Source of the DNA: Leisingera sp. ANG-M7
Lineage (GTDB): Bacteria; Pseudomonadota; Alphaproteobacteria; Rhodobacterales; Rhodobacteraceae
Length of the DNA: 64,000 bases
Direction: 5' to 3'
Assembly (NCBI RefSeq): GCF_000813965.1
Contig: NZ_JWLI01000004.1
Location: 62,001-126,000, forward strand
The notes below the pieces were generated by a model. It was not told the origin of the DNA, searched no databases, and saw only the letters and a list, made by a program, of their open reading frames with translations. Shown here one piece after another: positions 34,315 through 44,511 of the stretch (the first letter of the stretch is position 1; each line of letters begins with the position of its first letter). A program made the position numbers and the translations under genes.

Positions 34315-35118
34315 ATGCAGGTTCCCATGCCCCTCAGAATGAGCGCCCTTGCCCTGATCGTGACGTTTCTGGCGCTGCTGATTTGCACAGCAGCCGCCGT
34401 CAGCGCGCAAGGCTATTCGCTGGTTGGCAATAATTTCTTCCTGCAAAAGGCCTCTGCCCCGATGCCAGGACCGGCGCCCGCCGCTGCGGCCCCTGCGCCG
34501 CAGGCGGTTGCCAGCCTGCTGCCGGACACCTTGCCCGGCGCGGATCAGGGGCGCGGGGCGGTGTCGCTCAACCCCGGTGCGGCCAGCCTGTTCCGCGGCC
34601 GCAGCGGCGGCGGGCTGTTTGCCCCGATCCTGAAGGCCCCGCCCAGCGTCAAGCGCCTTCTCGATCTGATCGCCAGCGCTGAGGCCGGCAAGGCGCAGTA
34701 CGATGCGGTGCAGTACGGGGCCACCCGCAAGCCGCCGAAGAAGCCGACAAGCATGACCATCGCAGAAATCAACACCTGGATCGACACCACCCCGGGACAG
34801 CCCCATGCCATCGGGCGCTATCAGTTCATCCCAGCAACACTGCGGCGGCTCGTTAAGCATCAGGGGGTGAAACCGCAGGCGCGCTTCACGCCGGAGCTGC
34901 AGGACCAGCTGGCGCATCAGCTGATCGAGGAAGCTGGTTACAGTGCATTCCTGGCATCAGAGATGCCGCGCAAGACCTTCATGCTGAACCTGGCCAAGAT
35001 CTGGGCCGGGCTGCCAATCTCCACCGGTAAATCCTATTACGAGGGCTATGCCGGCAACAGCGCCAGCCTGACCTGGGCTCATTTCGACGCCGAAATGAAG
35101 CGGATCTTCCGAAGCTGA
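34315..35118 (+). CDS. Secreted lysozyme-like (muramidase fold) protein
   Basis: 267 aa with an N-terminal hydrophobic export segment (LALIVTFLALLICTAAAVSAQ) and a Pro/Ala-rich linker (about 50-70). From about residue 115 the pattern LLDLIASAEAGKAQYDAVQYG...MTIAEINTWI...HAIGRYQFIPATLRRLV resembles phage-type muramidases (GH104-like) with a likely catalytic Glu in SAEAG. Predicted to cleave glycan in the periplasm or extracellularly. It lies immediately upstream of the mre operon, on the same strand, 230 bases away. Confidence 0.6.
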   Translation: MQVPMPLRMSALALIVTFLALLICTAAAVSAQGYSLVGNNFFLQKASAPMPGPAPAAAAPAPQAVASLLPDTLPGADQGRGAVSLNPGAASLFRGRSGGGLFAPILKAPPSVKRLLDLIASAEAGKAQYDAVQYGATRKPPKKPTSMTIAEINTWIDTTPGQPHAIGRYQFIPATLRRLVKHQGVKPQARFTPELQDQLAHQLIEEAGYSAFLASEMPRKTFMLNLAKIWAGLPISTGKSYYEGYAGNSASLTWAHFDAEMKRIFRS

Positions 35119-36396
<1,278 letters not shown>

Positions 36397-36457
36397 CAGC
36401 CCCGCCCGCCAGAACGGCGCCAGCTGACAGGCTGGAGTGGCGGCTGGAAGGAGAGAC

Positions 36458-37399
36458 GTGGCAAAGGACAAGTCACAGCGCGACGATTACGCAACCCCGC
36501 TGCGGCGTCTGCTGACAGCGGTTCTGTGTCTGTGCCTCGCGGCAATTTTTGTCGTCTGGCGGATCGACAGCCCGCGGGTGGAACGGTTCCGCGCCCAAGT
36601 GGTGGACACGGTGGTGCCCAATATGGACTGGGCGATGGTCCCGGTCACCGCCACAATCAACCTGATCCGCGATTTCCAAAGCTACCAGAGGCTGGCCGAG
36701 CAGAACCGCGAGCTGCGCAGCGAACTGCGGCAGATGCGGGCCTGGAAAGAGGCCGCATTGCAGCTGGAACAGGAAAATGCCCGGCTTCTGGACCTCAACA
36801 ACGTGCGTCTGGATCCGCAGCTCACCTATATCACCGGGGTTGTGATGGCCGACAGCGGCTCGCCCTTCCGCCAGTCGGTGCTGCTGAACGTCGGCAGCCG
36901 CGACGGGGTGCATGACGGCTGGGCCGCGATGGACGGCATCGGTCTGGTGGGACGGATTTCAGGCACCGGGCGCAACACCGCGCGGGTGATCCTGCTGACA
37001 GATGCCGCAAGCGCTGTCCCCGCCACCATCCAGCCCTCCGGCCAGACCGCTCTGGTCACCGGTGACAACAGCGCCGCGCCAGTACTCAGCTTTCTGGAAA
37101 ACCCCGACCTGGTGCGCCCCGGCGACCGGGTGATCTCCTCCGGCGACGGCGCCGTCTTTCCGGCTGGCCTGCTGATCGGCCAGGTGGCAAAGGACCGCTC
37201 GGGCCGGATGCGGGTGCGGCTGTCTGCTGACTATGGCCGGCTGGAATTCCTGCGGGTGCTTCGCCATCACGGAACGCAAGTGATCCAGGATCCGGGCGGG
37301 CTGGTCGGCGCCGCCCCCGGCGATCCGCAACCCCAGCCGCGGCCCGAAACCCTGGGGGAGGACAGCGCCGAAGGCGCGGCTGAGGCCGGCAATGGCTAA
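36458..37399 (+). CDS. mreC: Rod-shape-determining protein MreC
   Basis: Inner-membrane/periplasmic scaffold linking MreB to PBP2/RodA. 313 aa; one N-terminal TM helix (AVLCLCLAAIFVVWR), a coiled coil (about 80-110) and the MreC beta domain (GVVMADSGSPFRQSVLLNVG). The GTG at 36458 is chosen because AAGGAGAG lies just upstream; an earlier in-frame GTG at 36437 has no such site. Overlaps mreD by 8 bases. Confidence 0.93.
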   Translation: MAKDKSQRDDYATPLRRLLTAVLCLCLAAIFVVWRIDSPRVERFRAQVVDTVVPNMDWAMVPVTATINLIRDFQSYQRLAEQNRELRSELRQMRAWKEAALQLEQENARLLDLNNVRLDPQLTYITGVVMADSGSPFRQSVLLNVGSRDGVHDGWAAMDGIGLVGRISGTGRNTARVILLTDAASAVPATIQPSGQTALVTGDNSAAPVLSFLENPDLVRPGDRVISSGDGAVFPAGLLIGQVAKDRSGRMRVRLSADYGRLEFLRVLRHHGTQVIQDPGGLVGAAPGDPQPQPRPETLGEDSAEGAAEAGNG

Positions 37400-37928
37400 C
37401 ACCTCGCCAGCCCGGATCTGGACCATGCGCGCGGCCTTCCCCGCAGTTGCGCTGCTGATCATGTTCTTCCACTTGCTGCCGCTGGAAACCGAGCCGCGGT
37501 TCTGGTCACCGCCGGATCTGCTGCTGGCGCTAGCCATGGCCTGGAGCCTGCGCCGCCCGGACTATGTGCCCGCGCTGTCCATCGGCCTAGTGATGCTGCT
37601 GGCGGATTTGCTGTTCCACCGCCCACCGGGGCTGCTGGCGCTGCTGACGGTGCTGGGGTGCGGCTTCCTCAAGGGCCGCGCGGCACCCCACCGGGAAAGC
37701 ACCTTTGCAAGCGAATGGCTGGCTGTTGCGCTGGCGCTGGCCGGGATTGCCACACTGAACCGGCTGATCCTGACCCTTTTCGGGGTTGCCCAGGCGCAGC
37801 TAAGCCTGACCGTTATCCAGGTTGTGATGACCATCGCCGCCTATCCGCTGGCAGTTTGGGCCAGCCAGTCTATTCTGGGGGTGCGCAAGCTATCCCCTGC
37901 TGAAGCTGAAACCCTGGTGAGCCGCTGA
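37392..37928 (+). CDS. mreD: Rod-shape-determining protein MreD
   Basis: 178-aa multi-helix inner-membrane partner of MreC, with five likely helices. Overlaps mreC start-to-stop by 8 bases and shares its TGA with the ATG of mrdA (TGATG), so the operon is translationally coupled. Confidence 0.9.
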   Translation: MANTSPARIWTMRAAFPAVALLIMFFHLLPLETEPRFWSPPDLLLALAMAWSLRRPDYVPALSIGLVMLLADLLFHRPPGLLALLTVLGCGFLKGRAAPHRESTFASEWLAVALALAGIATLNRLILTLFGVAQAQLSLTVIQVVMTIAAYPLAVWASQSILGVRKLSPAEAETLVSR

Positions 37929-39874
37929 TGAAACGCAATCCCAAGGATCTGGATGCCGCACATGGCAAGATGACCCGGCGGGCGCTGTTCCTGGGCGGGC
38001 TGCAGCTGGCCTTTGCCGGGGGGCTGGCCGCCCGGATGCGCTATCTGCAGGTGGACCAAGCCGATGAGTTCCGCCTGCTGGCTGAGGAGAACCGGATCAA
38101 TATCCGGCTGCTACCGCCCGCCCGCGGCCAGATCTTTGACCGCAACGGATTGATTATCGCGCAAAACTCGCCCTCCTACAGGATCACCGTTGTGCCGGAG
38201 GATGCGGGTGACGTGGAGTCGGTGATCGCCAAACTCTCCAACCTGGTGCCGCTGGATCCGGAAGATCTGGAGCGCGCCCGCACCGAGATGCGCCGCTCGC
38301 CGCCGTTCCTCCCAATTACCCTAGCGGATCAGATCGGCTGGGAGGATATTTCCAAGGTCGCGGTGAACGCCCCTGCCCTGCCCGGTGTGACGCCTGAGGT
38401 GGGCCTGACGCGGGTCTACCCGCAGCTTGGCGACTTCGCACATGTGATTGGTTATGTCGGCCCGGTCTCCGATTATGATCTGAGCAAAATGGAAGACCCG
38501 GAGCCGGTCTTGATGATCCCGCGTTTCCAGATCGGCAAGGTCGGCTTCGAGGCCAAGCGCGAGGATGTGCTGCGTGGCAAGGCCGGTGCCAAACGGGTGG
38601 AGGTCAATGCCACCGGCAGGGTGATGCGCGAGCTGGACCGGCGCGAAGGGATCTCCGGCGCTGACATGCAGCTGACCATCGACGCCGAACTGCAAAACTA
38701 TGTGCAGGCGCGGCTTGGCCGGGAAAGCGCTGCTGCGGTGGTGATCGACTGCGAGGATGGCGATATCCGTGCGATCTGTTCCTCGCCCAGCTTCGACCCC
38801 AACCTGTTCGTGCGCGGTATCTCGGTCGCCGACTACCGGATGCTGACCGAGGACAACTACCGCCCCCTGTCCAACAAGACGGTGCAGGGCACCTACCCGC
38901 CCGGCTCCACGTTCAAGATGATCACCGCGCTGGCCGCATTGGAGAACGGCGTTGTCGGGCCGGAGGAAACTGTCTGGTGCCCCGGCCACCTGAAGGTTGC
39001 CGGCCGCCGCTTCCACTGCTGGAAACGGGCCGGCCACGGGCATGTGGACCTGAACACCTCGCTAAAGCGGTCCTGCGATGTCTATTACTATGACGTTGCC
39101 ATCAAGACCGGGATCGACAGGATTTCTGAAATGGCCAATCTGTTCGGCCTGGGCATTAAACACGATCTGCCAATGTCCGCAGTCGCCCAGGGGATCACCC
39201 CTACCAAGGAATGGAAATCCAGCTCCTATGGAAAGGATTGGCTGATCGGCGATACGGCAAACGCCTCGATCGGACAGGGCTACATGCTGGCGTCGCCTCT
39301 GCAACTCGCCGTCATGTCAGCACGGATTGCCACCGGCCGCAGCGTGACGCCACGTCTGCTGAAATCGCTGGACGGTGTCGAGCAGCCCAGCGGCGCAGGC
39401 GAGCCGTTGCCAGTCAGCGAAAACAGCCTGCGCATGGTGCGCCGCGGTATGTATTCGGTCAGCAATGACCGGCGCGGTACCGCCTACCGCTCCCGCATTG
39501 TTCCCAAGGAAATGGAGATGGCCGGCAAGACAGGCACCAGCCAGGTCCGCAACATCACCGCCGCCGAACGTGCAGCGGGGGTTATCCGCAACGAGGACCT
39601 GCCGTGGGAACGGCGCGACCATGCCCTGTTTGTCTGCTTTGCGCCCTATGACAAGCCGAAATTTGCGGTTGCTGTGGTGGTTGAACACGGTGGCGGCGGT
39701 TCCAAAGCGGCGGCACCGGTTGCCCGCGACGTGATGCTTCAGGCGCTGTACAACGGCACCCCGCCGCTGGAGGCCTACCCCAAGGCCGACCGCAGCCGGA
39801 TCAAGGCACAGCAGGAACGGCTGGAGCGCGAACGCGTCAAGCGCCCGCTGGGCAGCAGGAGCAGCCGGGCATGA
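37928..39874 (+). CDS. mrdA: Penicillin-binding protein 2 (PBP2, transpeptidase)
   Basis: Monofunctional DD-transpeptidase of the elongasome. 648 aa; N-terminal TM helix (RRALFLGGLQLAFAGGLAA), pedestal domain (about 65-240), transpeptidase domain with the catalytic Ser in SxxK as PGSTFK (S327, K330), SxN-type SCD at KRSCDVYYY and KTG as GKTGTSQ. Target of beta-lactams such as mecillinam. Overlaps mreD by one base and rodA by ATGA. Confidence 0.96.
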   Translation: MKRNPKDLDAAHGKMTRRALFLGGLQLAFAGGLAARMRYLQVDQADEFRLLAEENRINIRLLPPARGQIFDRNGLIIAQNSPSYRITVVPEDAGDVESVIAKLSNLVPLDPEDLERARTEMRRSPPFLPITLADQIGWEDISKVAVNAPALPGVTPEVGLTRVYPQLGDFAHVIGYVGPVSDYDLSKMEDPEPVLMIPRFQIGKVGFEAKREDVLRGKAGAKRVEVNATGRVMRELDRREGISGADMQLTIDAELQNYVQARLGRESAAAVVIDCEDGDIRAICSSPSFDPNLFVRGISVADYRMLTEDNYRPLSNKTVQGTYPPGSTFKMITALAALENGVVGPEETVWCPGHLKVAGRRFHCWKRAGHGHVDLNTSLKRSCDVYYYDVAIKTGIDRISEMANLFGLGIKHDLPMSAVAQGITPTKEWKSSSYGKDWLIGDTANASIGQGYMLASPLQLAVMSARIATGRSVTPRLLKSLDGVEQPSGAGEPLPVSENSLRMVRRGMYSVSNDRRGTAYRSRIVPKEMEMAGKTGTSQVRNITAAERAAGVIRNEDLPWERRDHALFVCFAPYDKPKFAVAVVVEHGGGGSKAAAPVARDVMLQALYNGTPPLEAYPKADRSRIKAQQERLERERVKRPLGSRSSRA

Positions 39875-41022
39875 GCTATCTTGAGTACCACGCCAAATCG
39901 ACCCCCACCGGCCTGCGCAAGGTATTGCATTTGAACTGGGGGCTGACGCTCCTGCTGATTACCGTTTCGAGCGTCGGCTTTCTGATGCTCTATTCGGTGG
40001 CGGGCGGGTCCTTCAGTCCCTGGGTGGAACCACAAGTCAAACGCTTTGCCCTTGGCCTGGGCGTGATGTTTGTGGTGGCGATGATTCCGATCTGGTTCTG
40101 GCGCAATATCTCGGTGGTAGCCTACTTGGGGTCGCTGGCCCTGCTGGTCGCGGTGGAACTGTTCGGCACCGTCGGCATGGGGGCGCAGCGCTGGATCGAC
40201 ATCGGCTTTATGCGGCTGCAGCCGTCGGAGGTAACCAAAATCGCGCTGGTGATGCTGCTGGCCGCCTATTACGACTGGCTGCCAGCCGAGAAGACCTCGC
40301 GCCCCTTGTGGGTGCTGCTGCCGGTGGCGCTGATCCTCATCCCCACCGCACTGGTGCTGAAGCAGCCGGACCTTGGCACATCGATCCTGCTGATGGCTGC
40401 AGGCGGCGGCGTGATGTTCCTGGCGGGTGTGCACTGGGCCTATTTCGTGGCGGTGATTGCGGCCGGCGCGGGGCTGGTCAGCGCGGTGTTCCAAAGCCGA
40501 GGCACCGACTGGCAGCTGCTGAAGGACTACCAGTTCCGCCGCATCGACACTTTCCTTGACCCTTCGCAGGACCCGTTGGGCGCGGGTTATCACATCACCC
40601 AGTCCAAGATCGCGCTGGGGTCCGGCGGCTGGTCCGGGCGCGGTTTCATGCAAGGCACACAGTCGCGGCTCAACTTCCTGCCGGAAAAGCACACCGACTT
40701 CATCTTCACCACCCTGGCTGAGGAATTCGGCTTCATCGGTGGCGTGACCCTTCTGTCCATCTACATGCTGATCATCGTGTTCTGCATTGCCTCAGCGATT
40801 GCCGCCAAGGACCGGTTCTCCTCGCTGGTGATCATGGGCATCGCCATCACCTTCTTCCTGTTCTTTGCCGTGAACATGTCGATGGTGATGGGGCTGGCAC
40901 CGGTAGTCGGGGTGCCGCTGCCGATGGTCTCCTACGGTGGCTCGGCGATGCTGGTGCTTCTGGGTGCCTTCGGCATCGTGCAAAGCGCCCATATCCACCG
41001 CCCGCGCCAGGCCTCACGTTAG
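39871..41022 (+). CDS. rodA: RodA peptidoglycan glycosyltransferase (SEDS)
   Basis: 383-aa SEDS-family polymerase; about ten membrane helices, catalytic Asp region around SRGTDWQLLKDYQFRRIDTF with ITQSKIALGSGG and EFGFIG. Polymerises lipid II together with PBP2, the preceding gene. Full length; last member of the operon before a 17-base gap to the hydroxyacid dehydrogenase. Confidence 0.95.
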   Translation: MSYLEYHAKSTPTGLRKVLHLNWGLTLLLITVSSVGFLMLYSVAGGSFSPWVEPQVKRFALGLGVMFVVAMIPIWFWRNISVVAYLGSLALLVAVELFGTVGMGAQRWIDIGFMRLQPSEVTKIALVMLLAAYYDWLPAEKTSRPLWVLLPVALILIPTALVLKQPDLGTSILLMAAGGGVMFLAGVHWAYFVAVIAAGAGLVSAVFQSRGTDWQLLKDYQFRRIDTFLDPSQDPLGAGYHITQSKIALGSGGWSGRGFMQGTQSRLNFLPEKHTDFIFTTLAEEFGFIGGVTLLSIYMLIIVFCIASAIAAKDRFSSLVIMGIAITFFLFFAVNMSMVMGLAPVVGVPLPMVSYGGSAMLVLLGAFGIVQSAHIHRPRQASR

Positions 41023-41039
41023 ATATTCAGGGAGTTTCC

Positions 41040-41972
41040 ATGACCGCCAATGTCCTGTTTGCAGGCCGCCCTGACGCTTGGCCCGCCTACGAGCCGCTTT
41101 TGAAGACAGAACTCTCCCGGCTGGCTGTGGACGCCGACCTGCGCAACGAGTTCCCGCCGGAAGACGTGGACTACATAGTCTACGCCCCCAGCGGACCGGT
41201 CAGCGATTTCACCGCCTTCACCCGGCTGAAGGCCGTCCTGAGTCTGTGGGCAGGCGTTGAAAAAATCGTGCCAGTCGTGCCCGCTGGAATGCCGCTCACG
41301 CGGATGGTGGACGCAGGGCTCGAACGAGGCATGACAGAATGGGTTGTTGGCCACACGCTGCGCTACCATCTGGGCATGGACACCCATATCCTGCGGCAGA
41401 ACGGACGCTGGGAGCCCAAGGCCCCTCCGCTGGCCAAAGACAGGAACGTCACGGTAATGGGTCTAGGGGCCCTCGGCACCGCCTCGGCTTTGGCTCTGGC
41501 CGCGCTTGGCTTTCAGGTTTCGGGCTGGAGCCGGACGCAGAAGGAGATCGCAGGCGTGACCTGCCATTCCGGTGCGGATGGGCTGAAGGCGGCATTGGCG
41601 CATGCAGAGATCGTCATTCTGCTGCTGCCGGACACGCCGGCCACCGAAAACACCCTGAATGCGGACACACTGGCGCTGCTGCCGGCGGGAGCCAAAATTA
41701 TCAACCCGGGCCGCGGTCCGCTGATTGATGACGATGCGCTGCTGACGGCACTGGACAACGGTCAGATCGGCCATGCAACGCTGGACGTGTTCCGCGTCGA
41801 GCCGCTGCCGCCGGAACACCCCTATTGGGCGCATCCCAATGTGACGGTGACCCCGCATATCGCCTCGGAAACCCGCGAAAGCACCGCGGCGGAGGTGATC
41901 GCCGAAAACATCCGCCGCGGTGAGGCGGGGGAGCCGCTGCTGCATCTGGTCGACCGCAGCCTCGGCTACTGA
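41040..41972 (+). CDS. ghrA: D-2-hydroxyacid dehydrogenase (GhrA-like glyoxylate/hydroxypyruvate reductase)
   Basis: 310-aa NAD(P)-dependent reductase; Rossmann motif GLGALGTASALALAALGF and the downstream NPGRGPLIDDDAL, with the catalytic Arg/Glu/His (TPHIASET) in order. Length suits the GhrA group, so glyoxylate or hydroxypyruvate reduction is likely. It sits after rodA but is not part of wall synthesis; a good terminator follows. Confidence 0.85.
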   Translation: MTANVLFAGRPDAWPAYEPLLKTELSRLAVDADLRNEFPPEDVDYIVYAPSGPVSDFTAFTRLKAVLSLWAGVEKIVPVVPAGMPLTRMVDAGLERGMTEWVVGHTLRYHLGMDTHILRQNGRWEPKAPPLAKDRNVTVMGLGALGTASALALAALGFQVSGWSRTQKEIAGVTCHSGADGLKAALAHAEIVILLLPDTPATENTLNADTLALLPAGAKIINPGRGPLIDDDALLTALDNGQIGHATLDVFRVEPLPPEHPYWAHPNVTVTPHIASETRESTAAEVIAENIRRGEAGEPLLHLVDRSLGY

Positions 41973-41976
41973 ACGC

Positions 41977-42004
41977 AAAAGAGCGGACCGCCGTCCGCGC
42001 TTTT
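41977..42004. terminator. Terminator after ghrA-like gene
   Basis: AAAAG-A-GCGGAC pairs with GTCCGC-G-CTTTT, then ATCTTT. It separates the + operon from convergent genes. Confidence 0.85.
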
Positions 42005-42024
42005 ATCTTTCCCCAAATACTCAA
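42005..42024. repeat. Dispersed intergenic motif, copy 2
   Basis: ATCTTTCCCCAAATACTCAA; same motif as at 46031-46052 with two substitutions in the A-run. Located about 30 bases beyond the stop of the M3 peptidase gene. Confidence 0.5.
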
Positions 42025-42055
42025 TCCGCAGGCAGAGCCCGCTGAGGAGCATCTC

Positions 42056-44071
42056 CTACTCTGCGGCCAGACCGCGGCCCTTCAGCAGCGCCTCCACACC
42101 CGGCAGGCGACCGCGGAACGCGGTGTAAAGCTCTGCCGGATCAACCGACCCGCCGGTGGAGAGGATATGTTCCTCAAGCGCCTTGGCGCGCTCCGCATCA
42201 AAGGCCCCGCCCGCTTCCTCAAAAGCGGCAAAGGCATCCGCGTCCATCACCTCTGACCACATGTAGCTGTAGTAGCCCGAGGAATAGCCGTCGCCTGCAA
42301 ACACATGCGCGAAATGCGGCGTGGCGTGGCGCATGATGATCGCTCGCGGCATGCCGATTTCCTCCAGCACCTCGGCCTGCTTGGCCATCGGGTCGGAGGG
42401 TGCAGGGCCATCGTGGAAGGCAAGGTCGACAAGGGCGGACGCGACATATTCCACCGTCTGAAATCCCATGTCGAAATTGGCCGCCCCCAGCACCTTCTCC
42501 AGCATCTCCTGCGGCATCGGTTCGCCGGTTTCGGCGTGGGTGGCAAATTCCTGCAGCACTTCCGGCACTTCCAGCCAGTGTTCATACAATTGGCTGGGCA
42601 GCTCCACGAAATCACGCGCCACCGAGGTGCCCGAGACGCTTTCGTAGGTCACATTGGACAGCATCTGATGCAGCGCGTGTCCAAACTCATGGAACAGGGT
42701 GCGGGCATCATCCCAGGACAGCAACGCCGGATCGCCCTTGGCAAAGTTGCAGACGTTGATCACCACCGGCGCCTGCACTTCAGGGAACTTGGCCTGCTGC
42801 CGCATCGCGGAACACCAGGCACCGGAGCGTTTGGAGCCGCGGGCGAAGTAATCGCCGATGAACACCGCCACATGGCGCCCGTTCCGGGTCACCTCCCAGG
42901 CACGGCAGTCGGGGTGGTAAAGCGGCACATCGAGCGGTGCGAACTCCAGCCCGAACAGGCGGCTGGCGCAGGCAAAAGACGCCTCGATCAGCCGGTCCAG
43001 CTGCAGGTAGGGCTTCAGCGCTGCCTCATCCAGGTCATGCTCGGCCTTGCGGCGTTTCTCCGCGTAGTAGCGCCAGTCCCACGGTTCCAGATCGCCGTTG
43101 ACTCCGTCCGCCTGCATCATTTCAGTCAGGATCTGCGCGTCCTCATCGGCGCGCGACTTGGCGGCCTCCCAGACCTCCATCAAGAGCCCGCGCACGGCCT
43201 CCGGCGTTTTGGCCATTTCGGTTTCCAGCTTGTAGGCTGCGAAGTTTTCGTAACCCAGCAGCTGCGCGCGTTCTTCACGCAGCTGCAGGATCTCCGCTGC
43301 GATGGCGCGGTTGTCGGTCCCGCCGCCATTGGCGCCGCGGGCGGCCCAGGCGTTGAAGGCTTTCTCGCGCAGGTCGCGGCGCGGCGAGAACTGCAGAAAG
43401 GGCGTGATCAGCGAACGGGACAGGGTGACCACCGGGCCGTCCTTGCCCTTTTCCTCGCCGGCCGCACGGGCTGCCTTGACCACGAACTCCGGCAGGCCTT
43501 CCAGATCGTCCTCGCTGAGCTCCATGTACCACTCGCGCTCATCCGCCAGCAGGTTCTGGGTGAACTGGGTTCCCAGGGTGGCCAGACGACCCTTGATCTC
43601 CTGCATCCGGGTATCGGCGCCACCTTCCAGCGCCGCGCCGCCGCGGACAAAGCCGCGATGGGTCAGCATCAGCACCCGCTGCTGTTCATCCGTCAGGTCC
43701 AGCTCCGCGCGCTGATCCCACACCGCCTTGATGCGCGCATAAAGCGCCTTGTTGGCGGTGATGGCGGAGAAATGCGCCGCAAGTTTCGGAGAGAACGCCC
43801 GCTGCAGCTCTTCCCGCTTGGGATTGCTGTCGGCGCCGGCCACAGTGAAGAACACACCCAGCACCTGCTCTAGCTCGCGGCAGGGTGTCTCCAGCGCCTC
43901 GATCACATTGGCGAATCCAGGCGGCTCGGAGCTGTTTGCGATGGCGTCGATCTGCGCCTTGTGCGCCTCCAGCGCCTGCTCCAGTGCGGGGGCAAAGTCA
44001 TCGTCGGAAATGCTGTTGAACGGGGCAATTTCAAACGGCGTGTCCCAGCGGGACAAAAGCGGGTTGGACAT
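42056..44071 (-). CDS. M3-family zinc oligopeptidase (PrlC/Dcp-like)
   Basis: 671-aa cytosolic metallopeptidase degrading short peptides. Zinc-binding HEFGHALH at residues 461-468 with the downstream Glu in ELPSQLYEHW. ATG 44071 has AAGGAGA eight bases upstream; an extension to 44107 exists but lacks a better site. Oligopeptidase A versus dipeptidyl carboxypeptidase cannot be separated by eye. Confidence 0.93.
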   Translation of the reverse strand: MSNPLLSRWDTPFEIAPFNSISDDDFAPALEQALEAHKAQIDAIANSSEPPGFANVIEALETPCRELEQVLGVFFTVAGADSNPKREELQRAFSPKLAAHFSAITANKALYARIKAVWDQRAELDLTDEQQRVLMLTHRGFVRGGAALEGGADTRMQEIKGRLATLGTQFTQNLLADEREWYMELSEDDLEGLPEFVVKAARAAGEEKGKDGPVVTLSRSLITPFLQFSPRRDLREKAFNAWAARGANGGGTDNRAIAAEILQLREERAQLLGYENFAAYKLETEMAKTPEAVRGLLMEVWEAAKSRADEDAQILTEMMQADGVNGDLEPWDWRYYAEKRRKAEHDLDEAALKPYLQLDRLIEASFACASRLFGLEFAPLDVPLYHPDCRAWEVTRNGRHVAVFIGDYFARGSKRSGAWCSAMRQQAKFPEVQAPVVINVCNFAKGDPALLSWDDARTLFHEFGHALHQMLSNVTYESVSGTSVARDFVELPSQLYEHWLEVPEVLQEFATHAETGEPMPQEMLEKVLGAANFDMGFQTVEYVASALVDLAFHDGPAPSDPMAKQAEVLEEIGMPRAIIMRHATPHFAHVFAGDGYSSGYYSYMWSEVMDADAFAAFEEAGGAFDAERAKALEEHILSTGGSVDPAELYTAFRGRLPGVEALLKGRGLAAE

Positions 44072-44151
44072 GTGAATGATCTCCTTTGAAGGCGACGCTA
44101 GCGGCAAAGACAGGTAGCTGCAATTGACCTTTCCTTGCGCGACACCGCACC

Positions 44152-44502
44152 TCAGCCGCCTGCGCCCTCGCCCTCCGTCAGCTCTGCCGGAATGATGCGG
44201 ATGGGCACGTCAGCGATATTTGCCGCCCGGGCGATGCGCCATTCGAACCGGCCCATCTTGCCATCGGTGTCGATCAGCACGACCACCGGCTCCTTACCGG
44301 TGATCTCTGCCGCAAACAGCGCCTGCTGAAGGCTGTCGAGGCTGCTGCGCTTGTCCAGACCGAACTCGATGACCCGGTTTCCGTTCTCGCAATCGGTGCG
44401 GATCGAGGCCGCGCCGCCGGGATAGGTGAAATCATGCACCTGTTCCGGCTGGCCGCCGAACAGGGCACTGCAGAGGAGCGCGATGTAGTAGGCTTCGTTC
44501 AC
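44152..44502 (-). CDS. Hypothetical protein, 116 aa
   Basis: No family recognised. Product MNEAYYIALLCSALFGGQPEQ starts with a hydrophobic stretch and continues as a mixed alpha/beta protein (EPVVVLIDTDGKMGRFEWRIA). It is 9 bases after moeB (same strand), so it belongs to the coaBC-dut-moeB transcript. Conserved position would support a shared pathway. Confidence 0.7.
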   Translation of the reverse strand: MNEAYYIALLCSALFGGQPEQVHDFTYPGGAASIRTDCENGNRVIEFGLDKRSSLDSLQQALFAAEITGKEPVVVLIDTDGKMGRFEWRIARAANIADVPIRIIPAELTEGEGAGG

Positions 44503-44511
44503 TGGCGGGGG

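Noticed and set aside
42305-43873. 522-aa plus-strand frame over the M3 peptidase
   Set aside because: Shadow of the M3 gene with no family signal.
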